A program made the translations under genes and the position numbers. Below, piece after piece: positions 9,404 to 17,330 of a DNA stretch of 64,000 nt. The DNA is from an uncultured Dehalococcoidia bacterium. GTDB lineage: Bacteria > Chloroflexota > Dehalococcoidia > Lucifugimonadales > GCA-2712585. Under the pieces are notes generated by a model that made no database searches, was not told the origin of the DNA, and was given only the letters and a program-made list of their open reading frames with translations. The stretch covers positions 1,611,141 through 1,675,140 of the forward strand of contig OX638324.1 in assembly GCA_951812825.1 (NCBI GenBank), read 5' to 3'. Positions within the stretch are counted from its first letter, which is position 1; every line of letters starts with the position of its first letter.

Positions 9404-9470
9404 CGTTGTCGCAGCACCCCCTCCCACCCTATCCCCGCCGCCTCAACCCTGCTAACCTTGCCCCGCTGCC

Positions 9471-10232
9471 ATGGAATTCCCCCTCACCAATCTCGCCCTG
9501 CCGGAGATGATTCTCCTTCAACTCCTGGTCGTGGCCGTCAGCGCCGCCGCCGGCATCGTCGCCTTTGGCTTCGCCATGGCCGTGACCCCCTTCTTCCTCA
9601 TCTTCCTGGACGCCGGCCTCGTCATAGAGATGAACATCGTCCTCACCGCCGTCCTCTTCGCCACGGTGCTGCCCCAGGTGCGACGGCACATCATCCCCGG
9701 CACGTTGGCGGCCATGCTGTTGGGCGGCGCGCTGGGCATCTACCCGGGCCTGCTGGTCCTCCAATCCCTGCCGAACGAAGCTCTGAGCCTGATCCTGACC
9801 TCCGTAGTCATCATCACCGCCCTGCTCGCAGCCTTTAATAGATTCCCCCACTTCCAAAGGGAAAAAACAGCCGGCGGCGTGGTGGGCTTCGTCTTCACCT
9901 TCATCAACGCCGGTCTCGCCCTTGGTGGCCCCATTCCGGCCCTCTTCGGCCTGAACCAGGGTTGGCTGCGCGACCAGATGCGGGCCATGCTTTCTAGCTT
10001 CTTTCTGGTGACCGGCCTCGCCATCATCGCTGCCCATGTGGCCAGCGGCAGGCTGGGTCAGCAGGAGTTCTTCAGCGCTGTGCTGTTCGTGCCTGCCCTT
10101 CTTCTGGGCAGCCTCATCGCCTCCAGGCTGGCCGGACGCGTCAACGAGCTGTTATTCCGCAAGCTGGTCGTTGGCGTCTTGCTGGCAACCAGCTTCGGCA
10201 TCCTCGGACGGGAGATAGCCGCTGCCCTCTAA
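9471..10232 (+). CDS. TSUP (TauE/SafE) family membrane permease
   Basis: A 253-residue, very hydrophobic protein with about eight membrane segments in two similar halves. The second half carries GPIPALFGLNQGW, resembling the GGGGG/P-x-L motifs of TauE/SafE transporters. The family moves sulfite, sulfoacetate or other small sulfur-containing or organic anions. No sulfur-metabolism gene is adjacent, so the substrate is open. It stands alone between a regulatory stretch and a convergently oriented LLM oxidoreductase. Confidence 0.78.
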   Translation: MEFPLTNLALPEMILLQLLVVAVSAAAGIVAFGFAMAVTPFFLIFLDAGLVIEMNIVLTAVLFATVLPQVRRHIIPGTLAAMLLGGALGIYPGLLVLQSLPNEALSLILTSVVIITALLAAFNRFPHFQREKTAGGVVGFVFTFINAGLALGGPIPALFGLNQGWLRDQMRAMLSSFFLVTGLAIIAAHVASGRLGQQEFFSAVLFVPALLLGSLIASRLAGRVNELLFRKLVVGVLLATSFGILGREIAAAL

Positions 10233-10237
10233 CCCCC

Positions 10238-10268
10238 CGTCATTCCCGTGAAGACGGGGATCCATCCC
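10238..10268. repeat. Intergenic repeat family B, copy 3
   Basis: CGTCATTCCCGTGAAGACGG followed by GGATCCATCCC, between the converging TSUP and LLM genes. Confidence 0.75.
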
Positions 10269-10282
10269 CTTCCAACCTTCAA

Positions 10283-11128
10283 CTAAAGCACCTTCCGGGC
10301 TATATCCTCCAGCTGCGCCATCATCTCCGACTCGCTTTTCGTAGGCTGGGTGCGAATAATCACCCGGTGGGCCCCCGAGTCGAAGTACGCCTTCAGCAGC
10401 TCCCGGTCGTCCGGCTGGCCGTGGACGGAAATGGTCAACGACGCCGGATCGCGCCCCGCGGCCTCAGCCCGACGGTCCAGTTCCGCCCGCTTCTCCCGCA
10501 GTTCCTCCGGCGAGATCCGGTTGGGCAGCCAGCCGTCGGCCCAGCGCACGATGCGCTTTAATACGTTGGGCGCCATGCCCCCCAGCAGCACCGGCGGATG
10601 GGGCTTCTGCATAGGCTTTGGATAGGACTTCACCGCGGGGAAGTTGTAGTAGTGGCCTTCATGGGCCGCTTCCTTCTGCGTCCACAGCTTCTTCATCACT
10701 GCAATCGCCTCCCTGGCCTGCGTCCACCGATGGTCGAAGTCGCCCCCCATTATCTCCGTCTCCTCCCGCAGCCAGCCCGTGCCGATGCCGAACAGGAACC
10801 GGCCTCCGCTGAACAGGTCCAGCGTGGAGACCTCCTTCGCCAGCAGCAGTGGATTGCGCTCCGGCACCAGCGTTATCCCCGTTCCCAGCTTCATCCGCTT
10901 CGTGACGCCCGACGCTCGTGCCAGCGCCACGAAGGGGTCCACGAAGTGGGAATAGCTTTCCGGTATCACCCCGTCCTCGGAGCTGGGGAACCGGCTTTCG
11001 CTGTGCACCGGCACAATGGGGTGCTCTGCGCACCACAACGACTCGAATCCCAACTCCTCAGCCTTAGCCGCTATGGGTGCCACGTCCACGTAATATGCGG
11101 GTAGCGGCACCGTAATTCCAATTCTCAT
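10283..11128 (-). CDS. LLM-class F420/flavin-dependent oxidoreductase
   Basis: A 281-residue luciferase-like TIM-barrel oxidoreductase. It begins MRIGITVPLPAYYVDVAPIA and contains SLWCAEHPIVP, LGTGITLVPERNPLLLAKEV, and FGIGTGWLREE, the common signature of probable F420-dependent members. The C-terminal half has HPPVLLGGMAPNVLKRIVRWADGW. Substrate is unknown; members oxidise or reduce small organics with F420 or FMN. It is monocistronic. Family expansion of such enzymes is known in SAR202-type Chloroflexota, one of the hints for the host. Confidence 0.88.
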   Translation of the reverse strand: MRIGITVPLPAYYVDVAPIAAKAEELGFESLWCAEHPIVPVHSESRFPSSEDGVIPESYSHFVDPFVALARASGVTKRMKLGTGITLVPERNPLLLAKEVSTLDLFSGGRFLFGIGTGWLREETEIMGGDFDHRWTQAREAIAVMKKLWTQKEAAHEGHYYNFPAVKSYPKPMQKPHPPVLLGGMAPNVLKRIVRWADGWLPNRISPEELREKRAELDRRAEAAGRDPASLTISVHGQPDDRELLKAYFDSGAHRVIIRTQPTKSESEMMAQLEDIARKVL

Positions 11129-11180
11129 TTTTCTTCCCCTTATTCAAATCTATCCCGACGAAACTCCCTACTCTTTACCC

Positions 11181-11207
11181 CTAGGGGCGTCCCTTGTGGG
11201 CGCCCAT
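11181..11207. repeat. Intergenic repeat family C, degenerate copy
   Basis: CTAGGGGCGTCCCTTGTGGG followed by CGCCC; arms GGGCG/CGCCC are kept, centre diverged. Confidence 0.6.
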
Positions 11208-11258
11208 CCCCGTTCCCGTGTCCTCGCGGATGCGGGGACCATCCCTTCCCTTCTTCAC

Positions 11259-11294
11259 CCTTCCCCTCGATGAGGGAAGGGTAGGATGGGGGTG
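11259..11294. repeat. Intergenic repeat family A, copy 3
   Basis: CCTTCCCCTCGATGAGGGAA followed by GGGTAGGATGGGGGTGA. The palindrome has drifted slightly from the copies at 91 and 1630. Confidence 0.75.
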
Positions 11295-11326
11295 AACTCC
11301 CCAAAGTTCCCTTACCACCCTTCTTT

Positions 11327-11352
11327 CGTAGGTACGGTTCCCGAACCGCCCG
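11327..11352. repeat. Intergenic repeat family C, copy 3
   Basis: CGTAGGTACGGTTCCCGAAC followed by CGCCC, just after the penicillin acylase stop codon. Confidence 0.65.
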
Positions 11353-11357
11353 ACCCC

Positions 11358-13682
11358 CTACGCCTTACGCAGCGTCTGGCAAGATTCCGCCCCCTCCGCT
11401 ATCTGCGTCCAGCTGTAAAGCATGGGAACGTAGCCCACCTCCGACCAGATGAGGGCCTGGTCTGAGTAGTGGGCGCTCCCTGGGTGCCCCGACGAGCCCA
11501 GCGGGACTATCCAGCGGGAGTTGGTCCAGTCCGAAAGGTCGTAGATGTACCTCAATACCGAAGTCGACGATATGGTGTAAGGCTGGGCCGGCGAGTAGCT
11601 GGCCGCCTGCGGCGTGTCCCCGTCTCCCCCGGAAACCACGCAGGGCGGGTCCAGCAGGTGCGCCGAATCAGGAAAGACCTCCGACAACGGGTGCTTCGGG
11701 GCCGTGTGGTGCACGCGACTCCACTGCCACTTGGCCGGATCCGGCCCCAGGCGCTCCGAAAGTTCCTCTACGGCAGCGGTCAGAGCCTCCTCCAATAGCC
11801 CCTCCCATCCTCCGGGCCCGGGCGGCAGCATCGACGTGTCTCCCAGGTCCATGAGGTGTACGAAGTGCGCCCTCAGCCGTGCTGCGTGGGCCGGCCCTCC
11901 CCGGCTCGTCTCCGTCAGCGCCTCCTCCGCAAGGGGCCCGAGGAGATGCCGCAGAATCTTCTCGTCCATGTGCAGCCTCAAGGAGCTGAACACCGTCGCT
12001 GCAGCGCTGTCCGGGTCCATTGCTCCGTCCCATTCTCTGAGCAGCCCTAGCGCCTGCTGAGTGAGGGCGTCGCCGGACTTCAGCGCCGCCAGCTTCGGCA
12101 GATAGTGTAGGGCGGGAATCGACGTCCTTTCGGCGTGGACGCCTCCCATGTCGTCCACGGTCGCTCCGTCCAATTCTCCCAGTCGGATGGAAATTCGCCT
12201 GGCTCTAAACTCCGGTGCATGGTCCAGGCCAACGTAGTAGGGATAGTCGTGGTCCACTACCCTCTGGTTGGCAGTGACGATGTAATTGGTTTGCGGGTTG
12301 TGACTCCGGGGCATCTCCTCAAAGGGTATGTACCCCTCCCACTCATGCTGTCCCGTCCAGCCCGGCACGGGCAGCCAGCCGTTGGCGCGGGACCGAATGG
12401 GCACCCGACCCCGCGTCAGGTAGCCGATGTTCCCTTCCACGTCGGCGAAGAGGAAGTTGTTGACCGGGTCCACCCACTCCTTCATGGATGCGTCTATCGC
12501 AGCGGCGGAACGGGCGCGCATCATCCCCAGCAGGACCTCCGCCGTCCGGTTGGGTTCCGCCGTCTGCGTATAGCGGAAAGCGATACCTATCCCCTGCTCA
12601 GGCCCGCCGGATATCACCGGCCCGTGATGGGTCACCGTAATCGAAACGTCCTCGGATGCGCCTCCCCTCACCTTGATGGTCTCCCGGAAAGTCTCGGCCC
12701 GCCGCTTCTGGCCTCTGAATTCGTAGTAGGTCGGATTGTTCCCGTCGAAGCGCTCAACGAACAAGTCCTGATAGTCGGCTCCCGTGTGGGTCACGCCCCA
12801 AGACACATGTTGATTATGGCCGAAGTGGGGAAATCCCGGCACTCCGGGGAAAGAAACTCCCACCACGTCGAAGTCCGGGCATGCAATATGGTTCTGATAG
12901 TAGACGTTGGGCGTGTCCAGCCCCCTGTGAGGGTCTCCCGCCAGCAATGGCTTTCCCGACTCGGTCAACTGGCCGGAAAGAGTCCAGTGGTTGCTGCCAT
13001 ACTCAAGCTCCTTGAGACGGTCCGCCAGCGCAGCGCCCCGCTCCAACTCCTCCAACGCCCCTGTCGCCTCACCTAGGAATTCTGCGCCAGGGGGCAGAAT
13101 CAGCAGATGTCCGGGCTGGTACCCGGGATGCAATCGCGCCGTCCGCCGCGCGCCGATCCGTGCCAACAGCTTGTGTCGCCACGCCTTCCCCTCGAAGGTG
13201 CCCATCAGCACGTGGCGCACCTTGAACACTGCCAGCCCGTCCCACGGCTGCCACGCCTCGGGGGAAGCCTCCAGCAGCTGGTACTCCACCGGCATATGGT
13301 CCGACGTCTGCATGAAGGCGTTGACACCGGCGGCGTAGGCGTCCAGCATTGCGCGGGCTTCCGCATTTACGAAAGCGTAGTCGTTCCGCGCGCTTGCCTC
13401 CAGCCGCAGCCGACGCATGAACCTGTCCTGCTCCAACCCGGGCTGTCCCGCGAACTCCGCCCACCGACCGTATGCTCGGTGGCGATCGTAGTCCATGTGC
13501 CACAGCCTGTCCTGGGCCGTGAAGAACCCCTGGGCAAAGAAGGCGTCCTCCATCGTCGTTGCCTGGGCGTGGGGAATCCCGTAAGCGTCTCGGTAAATGC
13601 GCACCGGGGCATTCAGCCCCGCCACCTTCACGAGATTGACTGTTTCCGGCACCGCCTTCTCAAGGTCGGATCTGTTTATCAT
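11358..13682 (-). CDS. Penicillin acylase family (Ntn-hydrolase) protein
   Basis: A 774-residue member of peptidase family S45: a precursor that cleaves itself to free an N-terminal serine nucleophile and hydrolyses amide bonds of penicillins, acyl-homoserine lactones or other acyl-amides. The predicted alpha chain has IPHAQATTMEDAFFAQGFFTAQDRLW-type sequence near residues 35-60. The predicted nucleophile is the serine of EYGSNHWTLSG (about residue 230), followed by LLAGDPHRGL and GVSFPGVPGFPHFGHN. No signal peptide is visible, so it may be cytoplasmic, unlike many relatives. A GGGAG lies 7 bases before the ATG. True substrate cannot be inferred. Confidence 0.9.
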   Translation of the reverse strand: MINRSDLEKAVPETVNLVKVAGLNAPVRIYRDAYGIPHAQATTMEDAFFAQGFFTAQDRLWHMDYDRHRAYGRWAEFAGQPGLEQDRFMRRLRLEASARNDYAFVNAEARAMLDAYAAGVNAFMQTSDHMPVEYQLLEASPEAWQPWDGLAVFKVRHVLMGTFEGKAWRHKLLARIGARRTARLHPGYQPGHLLILPPGAEFLGEATGALEELERGAALADRLKELEYGSNHWTLSGQLTESGKPLLAGDPHRGLDTPNVYYQNHIACPDFDVVGVSFPGVPGFPHFGHNQHVSWGVTHTGADYQDLFVERFDGNNPTYYEFRGQKRRAETFRETIKVRGGASEDVSITVTHHGPVISGGPEQGIGIAFRYTQTAEPNRTAEVLLGMMRARSAAAIDASMKEWVDPVNNFLFADVEGNIGYLTRGRVPIRSRANGWLPVPGWTGQHEWEGYIPFEEMPRSHNPQTNYIVTANQRVVDHDYPYYVGLDHAPEFRARRISIRLGELDGATVDDMGGVHAERTSIPALHYLPKLAALKSGDALTQQALGLLREWDGAMDPDSAAATVFSSLRLHMDEKILRHLLGPLAEEALTETSRGGPAHAARLRAHFVHLMDLGDTSMLPPGPGGWEGLLEEALTAAVEELSERLGPDPAKWQWSRVHHTAPKHPLSEVFPDSAHLLDPPCVVSGGDGDTPQAASYSPAQPYTISSTSVLRYIYDLSDWTNSRWIVPLGSSGHPGSAHYSDQALIWSEVGYVPMLYSWTQIAEGAESCQTLRKA

Positions 13683-13754
13683 CCTCTAACTCCCATCATC
13701 TTTATCCCGAATACTCTACCTTGACCACGCACAAGCGGCAACCTTCCTATCCTC

Positions 13755-13796
13755 CCACATGTGATCCTGAGCGCAGCGCGCGGAGCCGAAGGATCT
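13755..13796. repeat. Intergenic repeat family D, copy 2
   Basis: CACATGTGATCCTGAGCGCA followed by GCGCGCGGAGCCGAAGGATC. Confidence 0.75.
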
Positions 13797-13892
13797 ATCC
13801 CCATAGAAACCATCCCTCGCCCCACGCCCCCTTCCCCCGCGAACGCGGACGCCCACGCTTCTTCCCCAACCGTTCCCGAACTCCCAACTCCC

Positions 13893-13919
13893 CCGTAGGG
13901 GCGACCCTTGTGGTCGCTC
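13893..13919. repeat. Intergenic repeat family C, copy 4
   Basis: CCGTAGGGGCGACCCTTGTG followed by GTCGCTC, a degenerate palindrome upstream of the HAD gene. Confidence 0.65.
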
Positions 13920-13972
13920 GCTCCTTCCCCACCCCGTTGGTGGACAGCCCCCCACACTGATATCATTGCCCC

Positions 13973-14752
13973 ATGATCGGAAACATAAAGGCTGTAACCT
14001 TCGACCTCTGGCAGACCCTTATCGTCGAGGACCACGACATCAACAAGCGTCGAGCCCAGCTTCGCATCGACCGCGTCGCTCAAGCCCTCGAAAACGCAGA
14101 CAGATCCTTCCCCGAAGAAAAACTCTGGCGGGCCTTCTCAGATTGCGCCGCCGAATGCGCTCAATTCCGACTCAAGGGACTAGAGGTCAGCTTCGACACG
14201 CAAATCGACATGTTCCTGGCGCTAATCAACCCAAGCCTCCCCGGCAAGCTCTCCCGCCCCCAGAAGCGGGCCATCAGAGAAGCCTACGACCTCTCATTCC
14301 TCGACGCCGCCCTCCCCGCAGACCCCGCCGCGGCCGCCATGCTGGCCGAGCTGAAAGATCGCGGCTGTGCCCTGGGCCTCATCTCCAACACCGCCATGAC
14401 CAGCGGCGCCACCTTCCGCGTCCACCTCACCCGCCTCGGCCTGCTCCAATACTTCGACGCACTGGTCTTCTCCGACGAACTTGGCTACGCCAAACCCTCC
14501 GGCAGGGTCTTCAAACAGGCCCTCGACGAGCTCAACGTCACGCCCGAAGCAGCGGTCCACGTTGGCGACGACCGGGCCGCCGACGTGGGTGGCGCGCTCA
14601 AAGCCGGCCTACGCGCTATCTGGGTCGCCCGCCCCCCGGATTCCTACGACGAGCCCTACGCCTACCAGACCCCTACCGACGACCAACCCCACGCCACCGT
14701 CACCAGCCTAAACGAAGTAATCCCCGCCCTCGAACGCCTCGCCGCGGAGTAA
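13973..14752 (+). CDS. HAD-superfamily hydrolase
   Basis: A 259-residue Rossmann-fold hydrolase of the haloacid dehalogenase superfamily. Motif I is TFDLWQTL near residue 9; motif II SNTAM near 140; the lysine region GYAKPSG; motif IV VGDDRAADVGGA near 198. The second aspartate of the usual DxD in motif I is a tryptophan (DLW), so the general acid of the phosphatase reaction is absent. This pattern occurs in some dehalogenase-like members and leaves the reaction uncertain. It ends 3 bases before the convergent NYN gene. Confidence 0.85.
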   Translation: MIGNIKAVTFDLWQTLIVEDHDINKRRAQLRIDRVAQALENADRSFPEEKLWRAFSDCAAECAQFRLKGLEVSFDTQIDMFLALINPSLPGKLSRPQKRAIREAYDLSFLDAALPADPAAAAMLAELKDRGCALGLISNTAMTSGATFRVHLTRLGLLQYFDALVFSDELGYAKPSGRVFKQALDELNVTPEAAVHVGDDRAADVGGALKAGLRAIWVARPPDSYDEPYAYQTPTDDQPHATVTSLNEVIPALERLAAE

Positions 14753-14755
14753 CCC

Positions 14756-15361
14756 CTACCCCTCACCCTCCCCCTGCTTCTTCGCAGGCGTCCGACGCCG
14801 ACGTCGACGCTGGGGTTTGGTGTTCCCCTTTTCGTCCCGGCTGCTCGACCACAAATCGTCGAAGAAGTCCCGCTCCAGAACGTGCAGCACGTCCGCCGTC
14901 TGCGTCAGCTCGTAGGAGAGGTTGCTCGGAAACGCCACCACCTCCACGTGCTTTCCCAGGTTCTTCACCGCCTGCATCGCGTACGCAAAGTCCGCGTCCC
15001 CGCTCACCAGCACCGCCACGTCGTACAGGTCCCGGTAGGCGAACTGGAGCACGTCCGTCGCCATCATGATGTCCACCCCCTTCTCTATCAGCACGTCGCC
15101 CCGATACTTGGAAATACCCAGGCACACCTCCAGATAGGGGGTGTTGTACAGGGTGGCGAGAAACTTCTGCTGCTCCTGGTATGCCGTGCCCCGACGCTCC
15201 GGGTCCTGCAGGATGTTGTAGTAATAGGCCCGAAAGAGCTGCCTCTCCCCGCACATCTTCTTCACAAAGGACCCGAAGTCCAGGTCCATCCGACCGCAGT
15301 TCTCCTCCAGGGCGTGATACAAATTGCTTCCATCTATAAATGCGGCTAACCGCTCACTCAA
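14756..15361 (-). CDS. NYN (PIN-like) domain protein, LabA/DUF88 type
   Basis: A 201-residue protein with the NYN nuclease-like fold. The acidic metal-site residues are in AAFIDGSNLYHAL (Asp10), KGVDIMMATDVL (about residues 93-105) and VLVSGDADFAYAM (about residues 116-128), as in PIN-like RNases and LabA-type proteins. The tail after about residue 175 is highly basic (PQRRRRRRTPAKKQ), probably RNA-binding. Predicted cytoplasmic RNA-processing factor; no target can be named. It converges with the HAD gene and shares no operon. Confidence 0.83.
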   Translation of the reverse strand: MSERLAAFIDGSNLYHALEENCGRMDLDFGSFVKKMCGERQLFRAYYYNILQDPERRGTAYQEQQKFLATLYNTPYLEVCLGISKYRGDVLIEKGVDIMMATDVLQFAYRDLYDVAVLVSGDADFAYAMQAVKNLGKHVEVVAFPSNLSYELTQTADVLHVLERDFFDDLWSSSRDEKGNTKPQRRRRRRTPAKKQGEGEG

Positions 15362-15399
15362 TAATTAAAACCTTTCTATCTGTAATGTTTGAATTCTCC

Positions 15400-16503
15400 C
15401 TAATCAAACCGCGTAATCACCCCGCGGCCCACCTCTCCCCGATTCAGGTCCGCGTAGGCCTCGTTGATCTCGTCCAGGTGGTAGTTGCGGGTGATCAGGG
15501 CGTCCAGGTCCAGCTGCCCGTTCATGTACAGGTCCACCATCCGCGGCATGTCCGACTGCAGCTGCGCCGAGCCGTAGTACGTTCCCTTCAGCGTCTTCTC
15601 CTGGCGCACCAACGACACTGCGTCGATGGAAGGCACGTCCCCGTCTGCCGGGATTCCCACCACCGTCACCGTGCCGCCTTTGCGGGCCATATCGTAGGCC
15701 ATCTCCACCGTCTCGGCGGAACCGAACACCTCGAAGGTGTAGTCGGCGCCCAGCCCGCCCGTAATCTCCCTCACCCGTCCCGGCCCATCCTGCTGGCCGG
15801 GGTTCACGGCGTGGGTTGCGCCGAACTGCATCGCAAACTCCAACGCCCCCTCGCTGATGTCCACCGCGATTATCTGACGCGCGCCGGCCAGTTTTGCCCC
15901 CATCACCACGTTTAGCCCCACGCCACCGCAACCCACCACCGCCACCGCCGCGCCCGGCTCAACCTTGGCCGCGTTCACCGCCGCGCCCACCCCCGTGGTC
16001 ACGCAGCAGCCGATCACCGCCGCCTTGTCCAGGCCAAGCTCCTTCGGACACGGCACGCAGGCTACCTCCGGCACCACCGAATACTGCGAGAAGCAGGCCA
16101 GCTTGGACATCGGCGTGAAGTTCGTGTCTCCCTTGTGCAGCCGGTACGTCCCGTCCAGCATCGTCGTCGACGTAGACATGTGCACGTCGCACAGGTTGGG
16201 ACGTCCGATGGTGCAGAAGTGACACCGTCCGCACCTCGACACGAATGACAGAATTACCGGGTCCCCCGCCTTCACCGACGTGATCCCGGGCCCCACTTCC
16301 TCAACTACGCCGGAACCTTCGTGGCCCAGCACCGCCGGCAGGGGCATGAACGACTCTCCCGCCATGTAGTGCCAGTCGCTGCGGCAGATGCCCGCCGCGC
16401 CGATTTTCACCAGCACCTCTCCTTCCTTGGGTGGGTCCAGGTCTAACTCCTCCACCACCAACGGAGAATTCGCTTCGTACAGGACCGCCGCTTTTGTCTT
16501 CAT
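15400..16503 (-). CDS. Zinc-dependent alcohol dehydrogenase family protein
   Basis: A 367-residue medium-chain dehydrogenase. Catalytic zinc ligands: Cys in GICRSDWHYM (about 40), the GHEGSG glutamate/histidine (about 61) and a later cysteine in IGCCVTTGVGAA. The structural zinc lobe is CGRCHFCTIGRPNLC (about 91-105). NAD(P)-binding motif is VVGCGGVGLNVV. It is similar in layout to class III and mycothiol-type alcohol dehydrogenases, but the substrate is not determined. Its ATG overlaps the stop of the FAH gene by one base, making it the third gene of a coupled catabolic operon. Confidence 0.9.
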   Translation of the reverse strand: MKTKAAVLYEANSPLVVEELDLDPPKEGEVLVKIGAAGICRSDWHYMAGESFMPLPAVLGHEGSGVVEEVGPGITSVKAGDPVILSFVSRCGRCHFCTIGRPNLCDVHMSTSTTMLDGTYRLHKGDTNFTPMSKLACFSQYSVVPEVACVPCPKELGLDKAAVIGCCVTTGVGAAVNAAKVEPGAAVAVVGCGGVGLNVVMGAKLAGARQIIAVDISEGALEFAMQFGATHAVNPGQQDGPGRVREITGGLGADYTFEVFGSAETVEMAYDMARKGGTVTVVGIPADGDVPSIDAVSLVRQEKTLKGTYYGSAQLQSDMPRMVDLYMNGQLDLDALITRNYHLDEINEAYADLNRGEVGRGVITRFD

Positions 16504-17330
16504 TACTCGTTCCCTTCTTCTGTAGATTTCTCCTCCGACGCCGCCTCCCGCACCACCGGGTTTCGGAGGACTCCGATGCCGCTAATCTCCACCTCCACCA
16601 CGTCGCCGTCCTTCAGGTTCTGGGTCGCTCCGTCCGTGCCCATCCAGATAACATCCCCGGGATACAGGGTGATATTCCGGCTCATGGTGCTGATGTATTC
16701 CGCAATGCCGAAGACCATGCTGTTGGTGGGAAACTCCGAAACTACTTCGTCGTTGATGCGCACCGTGGTCATCATCCGGCGAAGGTTGACCTTCGTCTCT
16801 ATCCACGGCCCCATGGGCTTGAAGGTGTCCGAGTTCTTCGACCGCCACATGGTCCGATCGCTCCGCTGCCACGAACGCTCGCTCACGTCGTTGCCGATGG
16901 TGTAGCCGAAGACGCAGTCCAGTGCCTCCTCCTCCGAAACGTTCTTGACCTTCTTCCCGATGACGGCCACCAGCTCCCCCTCGTACTGCACTTCCTCCGT
17001 GGCGTCCCACGGGATGACGATTGTCTCCCCGTGGGCGATGAGGGCGTTCACGGCCCGGTAACCTATGTCAGGCTTCTCGGGCACGTCCGGCTCCTCGCCC
17101 CTCGCCTCCGCCGTCTCCGTCACGTGGGCCAGGTAGTTCAACCCGGCGGCGTAGAAGGTCGGTGGCTGACACGGCACCAGTATCTCCACCCGATCGATGT
17201 GCCGCCGAATCGACGTCATGTCGTAGCGCCCAAAGGGGTCGCCCATTATCTCCGTTACCGTCACCCCGTCCACCACCCCGTAGGCCACCCTGTCGAGGGA
17301 CTTGAACCTGCAAATCTTCATATTCGTCAT
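16503..17330 (-). CDS. Fumarylacetoacetate hydrolase (FAH) family protein
   Basis: A 275-residue member of the FAH/MhpD superfamily, whose enzymes cleave, decarboxylate or hydrate 2-oxo acids in aromatic and sugar-acid breakdown. It contains AAGLNYLAHVTE, the metal ligands of VQYEGELVAVIGK (two glutamates) and GYTIGNDVSERSWQ, then GPWIETK. Its ATG overlaps the stop of the upstream TPP enzyme (ATGA) and its stop overlaps the dehydrogenase start, so three activities are probably made together. Acylpyruvase or 2-hydroxyhepta-dienedioate isomerase-type chemistry is likely; the precise substrate is unknown. Confidence 0.88.
   Translation of the reverse strand: MTNMKICRFKSLDRVAYGVVDGVTVTEIMGDPFGRYDMTSIRRHIDRVEILVPCQPPTFYAAGLNYLAHVTETAEARGEEPDVPEKPDIGYRAVNALIAHGETIVIPWDATEEVQYEGELVAVIGKKVKNVSEEEALDCVFGYTIGNDVSERSWQRSDRTMWRSKNSDTFKPMGPWIETKVNLRRMMTTVRINDEVVSEFPTNSMVFGIAEYISTMSRNITLYPGDVIWMGTDGATQNLKDGDVVEVEISGIGVLRNPVVREAASEEKSTEEGNE

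Larger units (their letters stand above)
9046..9470. other. Gene-free stretch upstream of the T-box leader and TSUP gene
   Basis: No convincing coding frame. The first half probably holds the ilv promoter on the minus strand; the second half carries repeats of families C and D. Confidence 0.5.

Noticed and set aside
13966-15069. Arginine/proline-rich plus-strand frame across the HAD and NYN genes
   Set aside because: Low-complexity translation, overlaps two well-supported genes in other frames.
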